From contig CP054180.1 in the NCBI GenBank assembly GCA_015709635.1, forward strand, positions 2,728,001 to 2,792,000: 64,000 nucleotides of DNA. Direction: 5' to 3'. Below are positions 16,309 through 26,772 of this stretch, piece by piece (position 1 is the first letter of the stretch; each line of letters opens with the position of its first letter). Made by a program: the position numbers and the translations under genes. The notes beneath the pieces were generated by a model that saw nothing but the letters and a program-made list of their open reading frames with translations, was not told the origin of the DNA and ran no database searches. Source of the stretch: Gammaproteobacteria bacterium. Its GTDB lineage: Bacteria > Pseudomonadota > Gammaproteobacteria > Burkholderiales > Nitrosomonadaceae.

Positions 16309-16731
16309 TTACTTAATGACTCGAAGATTAGGTTTGCTTGAAACTTTTGTTTGAGGAATCAATGAATCTTGAATTGAATCACTTGATTGTTCATTTGCCA
16401 TTTTCGCTTGTGCCTCTTTATCTTCAGCAGAAAATGCTATTCCTTGATTGATTTCTTTGGCAAATACCCCTTTAACAGCATCTAATGGGATATCAAGATT
16501 ACGCGGTATTCCATTAAAGCGAGCACTAAACATGATAGATTCATTACTGATATTTAGCCCTTGAACTGCTTTAACGCTAATATTAAAAACTATTTCACCA
16601 TTTTTTACTAATTCTTGAGGTACATCCAATTCCGGATCAGCTTTTACTGATATAAAAGGCGTAAAGCCACTGTCTATACACCAATCATAAATCGAACGAA
16701 TCAAGTAAGGTTTTGTTGAATTCATGCTCAT
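16309..16731 (-). CDS. sspB: ClpXP protease specificity-enhancing factor SspB
   Basis: A 140-residue SspB: the N-terminal KPYLIRSIYDWCIDSGFTPF is the dimerisation helix and first strand, VFNISVKAVQGLNISNESIM and FSARFNGIPRNLDIPLDAV the substrate-binding core, and the C-terminal PNLRVIK the conserved tail that docks on ClpX. SspB delivers ssrA-tagged proteins to ClpXP. It overlaps the sspA stop by 4 bp (ATGA), the usual sspA-sspB operon downstream of petABC in betaproteobacteria. Confidence 0.95.
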   Translation of the reverse strand: MSMNSTKPYLIRSIYDWCIDSGFTPFISVKADPELDVPQELVKNGEIVFNISVKAVQGLNISNESIMFSARFNGIPRNLDIPLDAVKGVFAKEINQGIAFSAEDKEAQAKMANEQSSDSIQDSLIPQTKVSSKPNLRVIK

Positions 16732-17327
16732 TTTCGCATTACTTTTTCCGAAGCTGATAATGCGTCAATGAATAATGGACGGCTAAATAATCTCTCAGAG
16801 TATTTTAATAGCGATGCCGCCTGTTTAGGCAGGCGAATTCCATAATACTCCAGGCGCCAGAGTAATGGTGCAATAGCAACATCAAGCATGGAAAATTCAT
16901 CACCCAGCATATATTTCTGTTTTTCGAAAATCGGCGATATCATCGTCAAATTTTCAGCTATCGCTGTTCGTGCTTTATCAATCGCTTTTTGGTCTGTACC
17001 ATCGAATGCGTCTATATAGCAAAACAATTCCTGCTCAAAACGAAATAGCAATAATCGCGCTCGTGCACGCATTACCGGATCTGCAGGCATCAGTTGCGGA
17101 TGTGGAAAGCGATCGTCAATATATTCATTGATGATATTTGATTCGTACAATACCAGATCGCGTTCCACAAGTACCGGCGCTTTACCATAAGGACTCATTA
17201 CCGCCAAGTCTTCTGATTTGTTATTGGGATCAACATCTATTACCTGAAAATCCATATCTTTCTCGTGCAAAACAATCCTGCAGCGATGACTATATGGACA
17301 CGTAATTGTTGAATATAATGTCATCAT
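16728..17327 (-). CDS. sspA: Stringent starvation protein A (GST-like)
   Basis: A 199-residue glutathione-S-transferase-fold protein. The thioredoxin-like N-terminus reads YSTITCPYSHRCRIVLHEKD and later DPNNKSEDLAVMSPYGKAPV, with the cis-Pro in KAPVL and the ESN that contacts ligands in GSTs; a helical C-terminal domain follows. SspA associates with RNA polymerase and acts in stress and stationary phase. It stands between petC and sspB. Length matches the family (about 200). Confidence 0.94.
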   Translation of the reverse strand: MMTLYSTITCPYSHRCRIVLHEKDMDFQVIDVDPNNKSEDLAVMSPYGKAPVLVERDLVLYESNIINEYIDDRFPHPQLMPADPVMRARARLLLFRFEQELFCYIDAFDGTDQKAIDKARTAIAENLTMISPIFEKQKYMLGDEFSMLDVAIAPLLWRLEYYGIRLPKQAASLLKYSERLFSRPLFIDALSASEKVMRK

Positions 17328-17373
17328 AACTTTTAATCTTAGATAAAATTATATGTATATTCAGCAATTAAGG

Positions 17374-18096
17374 TTAATGAATATCTTTCCAATACTCTTT
17401 CTTCAGTACGTAGGATAAAGCCAACATACCCAATAGGAAAATCATCACTTCGATTCCCAGCTCTTTTCGTGCATTGGCATGCGGTTCACCTAAATAAACT
17501 AGGTAGTTTACCAGATCACCAACAAATTTATCGTATTCAGTCGCGCTCAATTGACCGGGACTTGCGAGAGCCAAGCTTTTTTGTTCGCCCTTATCGGATG
17601 TCTTAACGATCAGTTTTTGTTCGCCTTGCAATTGGTATAAAACATGCGGCATTGCCACGCGATCAAAAACCAGATTATTCCACCCAGTATGGGTAGCATC
17701 ATCACGATAAAATGCACGCAGGTAAGTATATAACCAATCGGCACCGCGAGCACGTGCAATCACGGACAAGTCCGGTGGAACGACACCGAACCACTCTTCA
17801 CCTTCTTTCTTGCGCATGGCTGACTGCATCAGATCACCGACTTTCTGGCCGGTAAAAATCAGTTTGTTAAGAATTTCTTCGTTGGTATAACCAATGTCAC
17901 GATGGCGGTTGTAGCGCATATAACTCGCACCATGACAAGTCAGGCAATAATTAACAAAGGTTTCCGCACCACGTTTTAACGAAGCATTGTCAGTTATATC
18001 AACCGGAGCCCGATCTAACGGCATACCAGACTCACTGGCAAAAATGCTAAACGGAGTCATGCACAAGATTAATAAAGCAATCGTTATTTTCTTCAT
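17374..18096 (-). CDS. petC: Cytochrome c1 of the bc1 complex
   Basis: A 240-residue cytochrome c1. A signal peptide (about residues 1-20, ending SIFA) exports the heme domain; the heme site CLTCH is at 51-55, followed by the SYMRY pattern typical of c1. The axial Met is likely in RVAMPHVLY (about 157). A C-terminal membrane anchor (VMIFLLGMLALSYVL) holds it in the inner membrane. It passes electrons from the Rieske centre to periplasmic cytochrome c. It is the third gene of petABC, 4 bp after petB. Confidence 0.96.
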   Translation of the reverse strand: MKKITIALLILCMTPFSIFASESGMPLDRAPVDITDNASLKRGAETFVNYCLTCHGASYMRYNRHRDIGYTNEEILNKLIFTGQKVGDLMQSAMRKKEGEEWFGVVPPDLSVIARARGADWLYTYLRAFYRDDATHTGWNNLVFDRVAMPHVLYQLQGEQKLIVKTSDKGEQKSLALASPGQLSATEYDKFVGDLVNYLVYLGEPHANARKELGIEVMIFLLGMLALSYVLKKEYWKDIH

Positions 18097-18100
18097 TTTT

Positions 18101-19348
18101 CTACTCTTTTAGTCTTTTTGGTTCAGGCTTTGTTTTATCTATCTTGCTATACCACGGCATCAGAACAAAGAATGCAAAATAAATGACGGTAAAGATCTGC
18201 GCCAATAATGTATATAGAGGCGTTGGAGATTTCGTTCCCAGCCAACCGAGTACAAAAAAGCTAATCACAAAGAGCGTCAATGCAACTTTGAAATAAGGAC
18301 CTTTATAGCGTATCGACTTGACAGGACTCCGATCGAGCCATGGCAGGAAACAAAAAATCACTACTGAGCCCGCCATCAAAATCACACCCCACAATTTTGC
18401 ATCAACCCCAAGAAAATTAACTGTTACAGCCCTTAACATCGAATAGTAAGGGGTGAAATACCAAACGGGTGCAATATGATCGGGCGTTTGCAATGTGTTT
18501 GCAGGTATAAAATTATTGTACTCAAGGAAGTATCCTCCCATCTCAGGAGCAAAGAAGATAATTCCACAGAACACAATCAGAAACACTACAACCCCAACGA
18601 TATCTTTAACCGTGTAATAAGGATGAAATGGAATACCGTCGACAGGAATACCGGTCTCAGGATTCTTATTTTCTTTTATCTCAATACCATCCGGATTATT
18701 TGATCCGGTTTCATGCAAAGCCAGAATATGAACGAAAACCAGCACCAGCAGTACTAGTGGCAATGTCACGACATGATAGGCAAAGAAGCGATTAAGCGCA
18801 GCATCGGAAAGTGTAAAGTCACCCAATAGCCATTGCTGCAATATTTCTCCGATGCTCGGTATCGCACCGAACATACTGACAATTACTTGCGCTCCCCAGT
18901 AAGACATTTGTCCCCACGGCAAAATGTAACCGGTAAAAGCCAAACTCATCAGGACAAAAAATATGACCATCCCTATTAACCATAGCAGCTCTCTCGGTTT
19001 TCGATATGAGCCATACATCATTCCGCGAAACATATGGAGGTAAACCACCACAAAAAACATCGATGCCCCAGTAGAATGCATATACCGGATTAGCCAGCCA
19101 TAATCCACATCACGCATAATATACTCAACCGATGCAAAAGCCTGACTGGCATCCGGCTTATAATTCATGGTGAGAAAAATCCCTGTCAGCAACTGATTGA
19201 CCAAAACCAGCAAAGCTAATGAACCGAAGAAATACCAGAAATTAAAGTTCTTCGGTGCATAATATTCCGACAAATGCGCCTTCCAGTTCGAGGTCAGTGG
19301 AAAACGTTTATCGATCCAAGCAATCATCGAATTAAACAAATTACTCAT
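18101..19348 (-). CDS. petB: Cytochrome b of the bc1 complex
   Basis: A 415-residue membrane cytochrome b with eight or nine hydrophobic segments. Visible family motifs are LTGIFLTMNYKPDA, the heme-ligating His pairs in helices B and D (RYMHSTGASMFFVVVYLHMF; FFAYHVVTLPLVLLVLVFVH), GYILPWGQMSYWGAQVI near the Qo site, and APEMGGYFLEYNNF, where the usual PEWY of the Qo site seems replaced by PVWY (HIAPVWYFTPYYSML). It oxidises quinol and cycles protons. It abuts petA with no gap. Confidence 0.96.
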   Translation of the reverse strand: MSNLFNSMIAWIDKRFPLTSNWKAHLSEYYAPKNFNFWYFFGSLALLVLVNQLLTGIFLTMNYKPDASQAFASVEYIMRDVDYGWLIRYMHSTGASMFFVVVYLHMFRGMMYGSYRKPRELLWLIGMVIFFVLMSLAFTGYILPWGQMSYWGAQVIVSMFGAIPSIGEILQQWLLGDFTLSDAALNRFFAYHVVTLPLVLLVLVFVHILALHETGSNNPDGIEIKENKNPETGIPVDGIPFHPYYTVKDIVGVVVFLIVFCGIIFFAPEMGGYFLEYNNFIPANTLQTPDHIAPVWYFTPYYSMLRAVTVNFLGVDAKLWGVILMAGSVVIFCFLPWLDRSPVKSIRYKGPYFKVALTLFVISFFVLGWLGTKSPTPLYTLLAQIFTVIYFAFFVLMPWYSKIDKTKPEPKRLKE

Positions 19349-19963
19349 TTACGCAGCTCCTTCGCTTTCAGATCCAATTAAAAGCCGACTGTCGCTCAAA
19401 TATACATGAGGAGGAACAACCAGATTAGTCGGAGCCGGTACATGTTTATATACGCGTCCTGCCAAATCAAATTTAGAACCGTGACAGGGACAGAAAAACC
19501 CCCCCAGCCAGTCAGGTCCAAGATCCGCTGGCGCAACATCCTTCCTGAATACGGGCGAGCAACCCAAATGCGTACATACCCCCTCGACAACCAGAAATTC
19601 CGGTTTTATGGAGCGCGTACGATTTTTCGCGTAATCCGGCTGCTGCTTCTTATCCGAATTCGGGTCAGCAAGCTGGTCTTCCACTTTAGTCAAGCTTTCC
19701 AACATTTCCGGCGTACGATTTAAAATCCATACGACTTTACCGCGCCACTCAACCATCAGCAGCATCCCCGGCTCAAGTTTTGATATGTCAACTTCAACCG
19801 GTGCCCCAGCCGCTTTAGCCCGCTCACTAGGCATCATACTCAATAAAAAAGGCGTTGCAATCGCAGCGCCAGCAATTCCACCCGCTACCGAGGTCGCGGC
19901 AACCAGGAATTTCCTCCTGCCGCTCATCTCTTCATTAATGCTGAAACTATCCGCCATGTTCAA
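19349..19963 (-). CDS. petA: Rieske iron-sulfur subunit of the bc1 complex
   Basis: A 204-residue Rieske protein. Near the N-terminus GRRKFLVAATSVAGG is a twin-arginine-type signal followed by a transmembrane helix. The 2Fe-2S ligands are in CTHLGCSP (Cys130, His132) and CPCHGSKFD (Cys158, His161), with the disulfide cysteines 135 and 160. It starts the petABC operon. The 210-bp upstream gap before secA holds the operon promoter on the minus strand, with AT-rich stretches but no box clear enough to name. Confidence 0.96.
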   Translation of the reverse strand: MNMADSFSINEEMSGRRKFLVAATSVAGGIAGAAIATPFLLSMMPSERAKAAGAPVEVDISKLEPGMLLMVEWRGKVVWILNRTPEMLESLTKVEDQLADPNSDKKQQPDYAKNRTRSIKPEFLVVEGVCTHLGCSPVFRKDVAPADLGPDWLGGFFCPCHGSKFDLAGRVYKHVPAPTNLVVPPHVYLSDSRLLIGSESEGAA

Positions 19964-20173
19964 TCATTCCATCAGTAATATTTTTACGTAAGGTCATCAA
20001 TAAAATAATATTTTTATCCAACCCCCACCAGCTTCACCTGCAAATTTACATAGTGCAAACTACAAAAGCGCGCAGTATACCACAATCGGTTTAAGGATTA
20101 TAGAAATCTTGGAAATTTCCATGAGCATCGGACAAATCAATCAGACTTACGCTACACCACTGTTTGCAATGCA

Positions 20174-22906
20174 TTATTTTATCTTTCCATGACACTGCTT
20201 ATATTTTTTACCGGAACCGCACGGACAAGGTTGATTACGCCCTATTTTCTCGTTGTGACGCACAAAAGGCTGGGCTTTTTCATCATCCATACCCACATGC
20301 TCCGTTTCTTCCGCCAATGACTCCTGGTATGCGTCATGATGAAGCTGTATATTCTCCGGCGCTCGCAAAGTATCGGTCACCGCTTCTACCTGCTGCTCGC
20401 TCTTTATTTGCACCGTTAACAGTATTTTGGTGGCTTCTCGCTTGACTTCTTCAAGCATATTTGCAAAAAGCTCAAAAGCCTCCCGCTTATATTCCTGCTT
20501 GGGGTTCTTCTGCGCATAACCGCGCAAATGTATGCCTTGACGCAAATGATCCAATGCCGCCAAATGTTCACGCCAGTGCGAATCCAGAATCTGCAGCATC
20601 ACTACCCGTTCATAGTGATGCATGATCTCTGCACCGATCTGTGCAACTTTAGCCTGATAGTGATCATTCGCAAGATCGATAATGCGTTGACACAAGCTCT
20701 CCTCGTGCAACCCCGGGTCATCCTCAAGCCACTTGTGCAGCGAAAAATGAAGCTGATACTCTGCAGCAAGCGCTTTTTCCAGCCCGGGTACATCCCATTG
20801 TTCTTCAACACTTTGTGGCGGGATATGTAGATTGAATAAATCACTTAAAACGTTTTCACGAATGGCGGTTATGGTTTCCGAAATATCCTGTTCCGCTTCC
20901 AATAACTCATTACGCTGCTGATAAATGACGTGCCGCTGATCATTGGCAACATCATCATATTCAAGTAACTGTTTGCGCATGTCAAAGTTTCTCGCTTCCA
21001 CTTTGCGCTGCGCATTTTCAATGGCACGAGTCACCCACGGATGCTCAATCGCTTCCCCTTCCGGCATTTTAAGGCGCGTCATGATATTGGCCACACGATC
21101 CGATGCGAATATACGCAGCAGAGGATCTTCCAAGGAAAGGAAGAAACGGCTGGACCCTGGATCCCCCTGCCTGCCCGAACGGCCGCGCAACTGATTATCC
21201 ACACGCCGGGATTCGTGCCGCTCCGTACCGACAATATGCAAACCGCCTTTGCTCAATACTTCTTCATGTATTTGCTTCCATTGTTCGTGCACTTCGGCGA
21301 TACGTTTTTCTTTTGCTTCGTCACTTAATTTTTCATCATGCCGGATCTGTTCTATCTCCGGTTCCGGATTTCCTCCCAGCACGATATCCGTGCCGCGGCC
21401 CGCCATATTGGTCGCGATCGTGATCATTTTGGGCCGACCAGCTTGTGCAACGATACTGGCCTCACCGGCATGCTGCTTGGCATTCAAAACTTGATGCGGA
21501 AGCTTTTCCCGGTTCAGCAATTTGGATAACAATTCATTGTTCTCAATAGAGGTTGTGCCAACCAGTACCGGCTGACCGCGCTCATAACAGTCCTTGATCT
21601 CATGAACAATCGCTTCATTTTTTTCTTTAAAAGTGCGGAACACCAGATCCATACGATCTTCACGAATCATCGGTCTATGCGTTGGAATGATGATTGTCTC
21701 CAAACCATAGATTTGCTGAAACTCGGCCGCCTCGGTATCAGCGGTACCTGTCATGCCAGATAGCTTCCGATACATGCGAAAATAATTCTGAAAGGTGATG
21801 GAAGCGAGCGTCTGGTTCTCCTTCTGAATAGCAACCCCCTCCTTCGCTTCCACTGCCTGATGCAAGCCATCCGACCAGCGGCGGCCGGCCATCAGCCGCC
21901 CGGTGAACTCATCGACGATGACCACCTCACCATTTTGCACAACATAATGTTGATCGAGAAAAAACAGATTATGTGCACGCAAGCCTGCATTCAGATGATG
22001 AATTAAATTGATATAGGCCGGATCGTAAAGACCTGACCCCGATTTCAGCAACCCGGCGGATTCCAGTAACTTTTCCGCATGTTCGAAACCGGCTTCACTC
22101 AACGTAACCTGATGGGATTTTTCGTCCACGCTGTAATCGCCCGGATCGTCTTCCTTCTCTTGCCGCACGAGCTTCGGAACCAGCTTATTGATGCGCACGT
22201 AGATTTCGGTATCGCCTTCCGCCTGCCCGGAAATGATCAAGGGCGTGCGAGCTTCATCGATCAAAATGGAGTCCACTTCGTCCACGATCGCGAAATTAAG
22301 CGCGCGTTGCGCCCGCTCGTTAGCATGCGTCACCATATTGTCACGCAAATAATCAAAGCCGTATTCGTTGTTGGTGCCGTAGGTGATATCGGCGGCATAA
22401 GCAGCCTGCTTATCATCATGCGGCATTTGCGAATAAATGACACCGACGCTCATGCCGAGAAACCGGTAGATTCTACCCATCCACTCGGCATCCCGCTTCG
22501 CCAAGTAATCGTTCACAGTGACCACGTGCACACCGTTACCCGACAATGCATTCAAATAAGCCGGCAAAGTCGCCATGAGCGTTTTACCTTCACCCGTGCG
22601 CATCTCGGCAATCTTGCCGCCATGCAATACCATACCGCCGATCAATTGCACGTCAAAATGACGCATTTCCAATACACGTTTACCGGTTTCACGAACGACG
22701 GCAAAAGCTTCCGGCAACAGTGAATCGAGCGTTTCACCATCTTGCACACGCTGTTTGAATTCATCGGTTTTTGCGCGCAAATCGGCATCTGACAATCCCG
22801 CAATAACCGGCTCCAATTCATTGATAACACGTACAGTCTGCGAGTACTGTTTGATCATCCGGTCGTTGCGGCTGCCAAAAATTTTCTTAAGTAGATTACC
22901 TAGCAT
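20174..22906 (-). CDS. secA: Protein translocase ATPase SecA
   Basis: A 910-residue SecA, the motor of the Sec secretion system. Walker A is [17 protein letters not shown] (about residues 102-118), the DEAD-like Walker [21 protein letters not shown] (about 206-225), with [15 protein letters not shown] and [17 protein letters not shown] in NBD2. The C-terminus carries the zinc-binding SEC-C motif [20 protein letters not shown], which binds SecB and phospholipid. Its length equals that of typical proteobacterial SecA. The preceding M23 peptidase gene lies upstream in the same direction. Confidence 0.98.
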   Translation of the reverse strand: MLGNLLKKIFGSRNDRMIKQYSQTVRVINELEPVIAGLSDADLRAKTDEFKQRVQDGETLDSLLPEAFAVVRETGKRVLEMRHFDVQLIGGMVLHGGKIAEMRTGEGKTLMATLPAYLNALSGNGVHVVTVNDYLAKRDAEWMGRIYRFLGMSVGVIYSQMPHDDKQAAYAADITYGTNNEYGFDYLRDNMVTHANERAQRALNFAIVDEVDSILIDEARTPLIISGQAEGDTEIYVRINKLVPKLVRQEKEDDPGDYSVDEKSHQVTLSEAGFEHAEKLLESAGLLKSGSGLYDPAYINLIHHLNAGLRAHNLFFLDQHYVVQNGEVVIVDEFTGRLMAGRRWSDGLHQAVEAKEGVAIQKENQTLASITFQNYFRMYRKLSGMTGTADTEAAEFQQIYGLETIIIPTHRPMIREDRMDLVFRTFKEKNEAIVHEIKDCYERGQPVLVGTTSIENNELLSKLLNREKLPHQVLNAKQHAGEASIVAQAGRPKMITIATNMAGRGTDIVLGGNPEPEIEQIRHDEKLSDEAKEKRIAEVHEQWKQIHEEVLSKGGLHIVGTERHESRRVDNQLRGRSGRQGDPGSSRFFLSLEDPLLRIFASDRVANIMTRLKMPEGEAIEHPWVTRAIENAQRKVEARNFDMRKQLLEYDDVANDQRHVIYQQRNELLEAEQDISETITAIRENVLSDLFNLHIPPQSVEEQWDVPGLEKALAAEYQLHFSLHKWLEDDPGLHEESLCQRIIDLANDHYQAKVAQIGAEIMHHYERVVMLQILDSHWREHLAALDHLRQGIHLRGYAQKNPKQEYKREAFELFANMLEEVKREATKILLTVQIKSEQQVEAVTDTLRAPENIQLHHDAYQESLAEETEHVGMDDEKAQPFVRHNEKIGRNQPCPCGSGKKYKQCHGKIK

Positions 22907-23009
22907 AAGTCTCTAAATATTCCGTATTGAATACACCGTTTTAAAAAAACAAAGGGTGAGTTTACTGCTCACCCCGCAAAGAACCTGAAAAAAATTGGCA
23001 CCCTGCAAT

Positions 23010-23927
23010 TTAGCCAGGCTTCTTCAAAAATTTGGATGGATTTTGCGGTTTATCTTTGTGCCGGATCTCGAAATGCAAATGCGGTCCGGTAGAGCGCCCG
23101 GTATTGCCTACTTCAGCTATTTTCTGCCCCTGCAGCACAACTTCTCCAAGACTCACCAGACGCTTCGACGCATGCGCATACCGAGTCACCAAATCATCCC
23201 CATGATCAATCTCGACCATATTACCATACTCGGGATGCCGATCAGAATAGATCACCACACCGCCCGCCGCAGCCTTTATCGGTGCACCGACCTCCGCAAT
23301 AAAATCGACACCTTCATGAAACGCTCTCTTCCCGGTGAACGGGTCGATCCGGTAGCCGTAACCGGAAGAATACCAATCCGTTTCAACCGGCATTTCGGAA
23401 GGCAACACAAACTTTGTTATGCGGTCATGGCGCAGCAGGGAATCCAGCGCCCCCAGCTTGTCGGTTCTTTCATCCAGCATATTCGACAATTCCTGCAGCT
23501 TATGACTGAATTCAGAAAATGACAGCTCCTCGGAGGATAGGTCATGACGCGCCCCTCCCTGACCCGGCGCTTCATTGAATGAAAAATCCCGTGCTTGAAT
23601 GCCGGAAGATTTCGCCAGACGCTCGCCCAACGCATCCAAACGCAATAATTGCGCCTGCATCTGCCCTAACTTACTTGCCATAATGTTGAGACTGTCTTGC
23701 AAATGCGTTTGAATTTTTTGATGCCGCTCTTCTTGCGGATTAACCAGCACCGCTCTTAAAGCGGGAGCATCAAGCCGGTCGGCATAGCGCAGCGAAATGA
23801 AATTCAAACACAATGCCGCCGCCAGAATGATGCACAAAAAAGCACTCAATAATAATACAATGCGTGCTTTGGTTAATGTTAGCTTGCGCGCCCGGTCCGA
23901 ATTACTGGAAATAAAAATAATATTCAT
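23010..23927 (-). CDS. M23-family peptidoglycan endopeptidase, membrane-anchored
   Basis: A 305-residue protein with an N-terminal transmembrane segment (ARIVLLLSAFLCIILAAALC, about residues 22-41), a coiled-coil region (about 65-165) and a C-terminal LytM/M23 domain. The zinc ligands are seen in RAFHEGVDFIAEVG (H-x3-D) and in GRSTGPHLHFEIRH (H-x-H). The beginning of the domain shows GYGYRIDPFTGK. It cleaves or helps remodel septal or sidewall murein from the periplasm. The place between dciA-like and secA genes is common in betaproteobacteria. Confidence 0.93.
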   Translation of the reverse strand: MNIIFISSNSDRARKLTLTKARIVLLLSAFLCIILAAALCLNFISLRYADRLDAPALRAVLVNPQEERHQKIQTHLQDSLNIMASKLGQMQAQLLRLDALGERLAKSSGIQARDFSFNEAPGQGGARHDLSSEELSFSEFSHKLQELSNMLDERTDKLGALDSLLRHDRITKFVLPSEMPVETDWYSSGYGYRIDPFTGKRAFHEGVDFIAEVGAPIKAAAGGVVIYSDRHPEYGNMVEIDHGDDLVTRYAHASKRLVSLGEVVLQGQKIAEVGNTGRSTGPHLHFEIRHKDKPQNPSKFLKKPG

Positions 23928-23957
23928 ACTTTCTTATTGGATATTGATGAAATAACC

Positions 23958-24422
23958 ATGACTCCTCATAAAGTTGATGCTTATTTTGATTTGCTTGGCA
24001 AAACCCCTGAATATGCAGATCTGTTCAAATTGGCGCAAAAATTGCGTGAAGACCAAGCAACATTCTCTAGACTTATTCCAGCTCAGCTGGCACAACACTG
24101 CAGCCTGGGCCGGATTAAGGATAGCAAACTGGTTATATTGACTGAGAATGGCGCCATTGCTGCAAAGCTTAAGCAAATCTCGCCTTCATTGTTGCTCAAG
24201 CTGCAAAAACTAGAGTGGCAAGTTACTGCAATTCAAATTTTGGTGCAAGCGGATTCCGCTTCGAAAAACGCGAAATCGCCAGCAAAACACGAATGCACCG
24301 GAAAAAAAATAAAACTGAGCCAAACCGGAAAAGCCTGTTTGAATCAATTAGCCGCAACCTTGGCCGATTCTGAATTGAAAAACACAATACAGTCGTTGGT
24401 AAAAAAAAATCAAGGTGATTGA
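23958..24422 (+). CDS. DciA-like DUF721 protein
   Basis: A protein of about 154 residues (from MTPHKVDAYFDLLGKTPEYA at 23958; a longer start at 23937 exists). The N-terminal half has the DUF721 pattern: LAQHCSLGRIKDSKLVILTE, then NGAIAAKLKQISPSLLLKLQ and a final amphipathic strand WQVTAIQILVQ. DUF721 includes DciA, the ancestral loader of the replicative helicase DnaB; this is the likely role, inferred from the family. The C-terminal tail is lysine-rich and variable. It diverges from the M23 gene, as in related genomes. Confidence 0.8.
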   Translation: MTPHKVDAYFDLLGKTPEYADLFKLAQKLREDQATFSRLIPAQLAQHCSLGRIKDSKLVILTENGAIAAKLKQISPSLLLKLQKLEWQVTAIQILVQADSASKNAKSPAKHECTGKKIKLSQTGKACLNQLAATLADSELKNTIQSLVKKNQGD

Positions 24423-24800
24423 ACTGCACATTGCCTTGCAGCAGCATGGAATCCCATTGACATTCGTGTGCAACTACATCCGAGGACGAATTTCAATCCT
24501 TCCCGGCTTCCACCAGTCTGTACAAAACGCAACTTTTGATTAAACATCAACAGCTTTCCCGGCATCAGCAAGCTTAGCCGGTTTGTTAAAAAATACCGGC
24601 ACTATTCCCGGCACTCATGGTCTACTGCTTTTTTGTTGAGTCATAGTCTCGTATATAATGCAAAATCGCCGGTCAGGTTTTTTCACTGCAAAAGAAACCT
24701 TTCCGAATTTTATAAGCTTCTAACTTTTGATGAAAAATCATCGTTCCCCGATGCAGCAATTTAGTTCCAATCATTCAATCGCACCCAGAAAAACAATCCT
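24423..24800 (+). promoter_or_regulatory. Intergenic region with a sigma70-type promoter for the RNB gene
   Basis: The 378-bp gap holds no gene. A consensus -10 TATAAT lies at 24654-24659 with a TTGTTG -35-like box at 24633-24638 (15-bp spacer). This predicts a leader of about 135 nt before the RNB gene at 24801. GCCGGT and ACCGGC near 24572-24596 can pair into a small hairpin after the dciA-like gene. Confidence 0.55.
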
Positions 24801-26657
24801 ATGAATGTTTTTTATGAAGAAGCTGGAGCCTTTAAGGTAGGCGCCATCCTGGCTGACAACATCACTTCGCTGCAAATAGAGACTGTTCATGGCAAGCGAT
24901 CAAAAATCAAAACAGCATCCGTCCTGTTTCGATTCAACACGCCACCGTTAGCCGAATTCATGGGTCATGCGCAAAAAGCTGCCGATGAATTGGATCCGGA
25001 TTTTCTCTGGGAATGCTGTCCGCAAGAAACCGAGTTTGCCAGCGACACGCTTGCGGCGGATTACTTCGGCCATGCTCCGAGTCCGGTTGAAGCGGCCGCC
25101 ACGTTGCTGCTGCTGCAAAATGCGCCGATGTATTTTTATAAAAAGGGGCATGGCCGCTACAAAGCCGCACCGCCGGATGCACTGAAAGCGGCTCTCGCCG
25201 GGCAGGAAAAGAAACGCCTGCAAGCAATACAGCAAGCGCGTTATGTCGAGCAATTAAGTCAATTCATCTTGCCCGAGGAATTTAAACCGCGCATCGCTGA
25301 ATTGCTCTACAAACCGGATAAGAACTCCCTGGAGTGGAAAGCGCTCGAGGCTGTTTGCGTAGAAAAAAAGCTCACTGCGGTAAAACTGCTGGAAAAATGC
25401 GGTGCCATTCCATCTTCCCACGATTACCATTTCAATCAATTTATCCGGGAATATTTTCCCGATGGCACCGAGTTTGGTGAACTGGAAGCTCAGCCGGCGG
25501 AAGATGCTCTACCCGATTTATGCTATGCGGATGTTGCCGCATTCAGCATCGACGATGCCTCGACAACGGAAATTGACGATGCATTCTCGGTAACACCACT
25601 GGCACTCGGAAGCTTCCGCATTGGTATTCATATTGCGGCACCGACACTGGGAATTCAGCCGGAATCAGCACTTGAACATACTGCCTCCTCACGCTTATCC
25701 ACTGTTTATCTGCCCGGAAAAAAAATCACCATGTTGCCGGATTCCATCATCAATCACTTTACCTTGGCTGCAAACAAGCTATGCCCGGTACTGTCTCTGT
25801 ACTTGGATGTCGCGGACGATTTCACAGTCATTGCAGCAGAAAGCAAGCTTGAAAAAATCAAAATCGCCGCAAACCTGCGCCACAATGAGCTGGAACAGCA
25901 CTTCAACGAAACCACATTAAGTAGAGGTGATTTTACACATACGTTCAGCAAGGAATTCAGCCTGTTATGGAAATTCGCCTGCAAGATGGAGAATCAACGC
26001 GGCAAGACCAATGACAGCAATAGCGACAAAATCGACTACAGCTTCGAAATCAACGGTGAGCATGTCACGATCAGCGAGCGCCGGCGCGGCTCGCCGATTG
26101 ATAAGGTCGTGTCCGAATTAATGATTTATGTCAACACGGAATGGGGAAAGCAACTGACCGATGCGGGTATCACCGGTATTTTCCGCAGCCAGGCCAATGG
26201 CAAGGTAAAGATGAGCATTTCGCCCGCTCCCCACCAAGGATTGGGCGTTTCTCAGTATGCCTGGAGCAGTTCACCGATGAGACGTTACGTTGATTTGATC
26301 AACCAGCGGCAAATCATCGCGATGCTGCGCAATGAAACGCCTCCTTATAACAAAAACAGCAATCATCTGTTAATCGCCATGCGCGATTTCGAAACGGCCT
26401 ACGGAATTTATGGCGAATTCCAGCGGTCAATGGAGCGTTATTGGTGCTTGCGCTGGTTGTTGCAGGAAAAAATTCAAACCACCAATGCGCTGGTTATTAA
26501 AGAAAATCTGGTAAAACTGGACCATATTCCGTTGATCGTCAGAGTTCCATCGCTACCCGAAGCGGCACCGGGCACCTATGTCAAACTTAAATTATCCGAA
26601 ATCGATTTACTGGATCGCACTTTGCACGCGGAATTTCTGCAAAAACTGGATGCATGA
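24801..26657 (+). CDS. RNB-domain exoribonuclease (RNase II-like)
   Basis: A 618-residue exoribonuclease. The RNB catalytic domain starts near residue 245 with FSIDDASTTEIDDAFSVTPL, which contains the Asp cluster that binds Mg; RLSTVYLPGKKITMLPDSII and SSPMRRYVDLINQRQIIAML are further RNB signatures. The N-terminal half (about 1-240) lacks a clear cold-shock pair as in RNase R and is more like betaproteobacterial RNase II-type proteins. It degrades single-stranded RNA 3' to 5'. It has its own promoter and is followed at 115 bp by tonB. Confidence 0.92.
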   Translation: MNVFYEEAGAFKVGAILADNITSLQIETVHGKRSKIKTASVLFRFNTPPLAEFMGHAQKAADELDPDFLWECCPQETEFASDTLAADYFGHAPSPVEAAATLLLLQNAPMYFYKKGHGRYKAAPPDALKAALAGQEKKRLQAIQQARYVEQLSQFILPEEFKPRIAELLYKPDKNSLEWKALEAVCVEKKLTAVKLLEKCGAIPSSHDYHFNQFIREYFPDGTEFGELEAQPAEDALPDLCYADVAAFSIDDASTTEIDDAFSVTPLALGSFRIGIHIAAPTLGIQPESALEHTASSRLSTVYLPGKKITMLPDSIINHFTLAANKLCPVLSLYLDVADDFTVIAAESKLEKIKIAANLRHNELEQHFNETTLSRGDFTHTFSKEFSLLWKFACKMENQRGKTNDSNSDKIDYSFEINGEHVTISERRRGSPIDKVVSELMIYVNTEWGKQLTDAGITGIFRSQANGKVKMSISPAPHQGLGVSQYAWSSSPMRRYVDLINQRQIIAMLRNETPPYNKNSNHLLIAMRDFETAYGIYGEFQRSMERYWCLRWLLQEKIQTTNALVIKENLVKLDHIPLIVRVPSLPEAAPGTYVKLKLSEIDLLDRTLHAEFLQKLDA

Positions 26658-26772
26658 ATCCGCTATCTCTGAAAAATTTGGATGAATCATGTGACAAGCG
26701 AAAAGCTGTTGCCTAAAATAGTGCAGTCCCCCGTCAGTTTATAGACTTAACTCAAGAGTTGACCCTTAGGCT

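Noticed and set aside
22079..22723. 214-codon plus-strand frame opposite secA
   Set aside because: Antisense of a conserved gene, no plausible start signal or motif.
24415..24546. GTG-started 43-codon frame after the dciA-like gene
   Set aside because: Protein-like at first sight, but no ribosome-binding site and no recognisable similarity; too weak to list.
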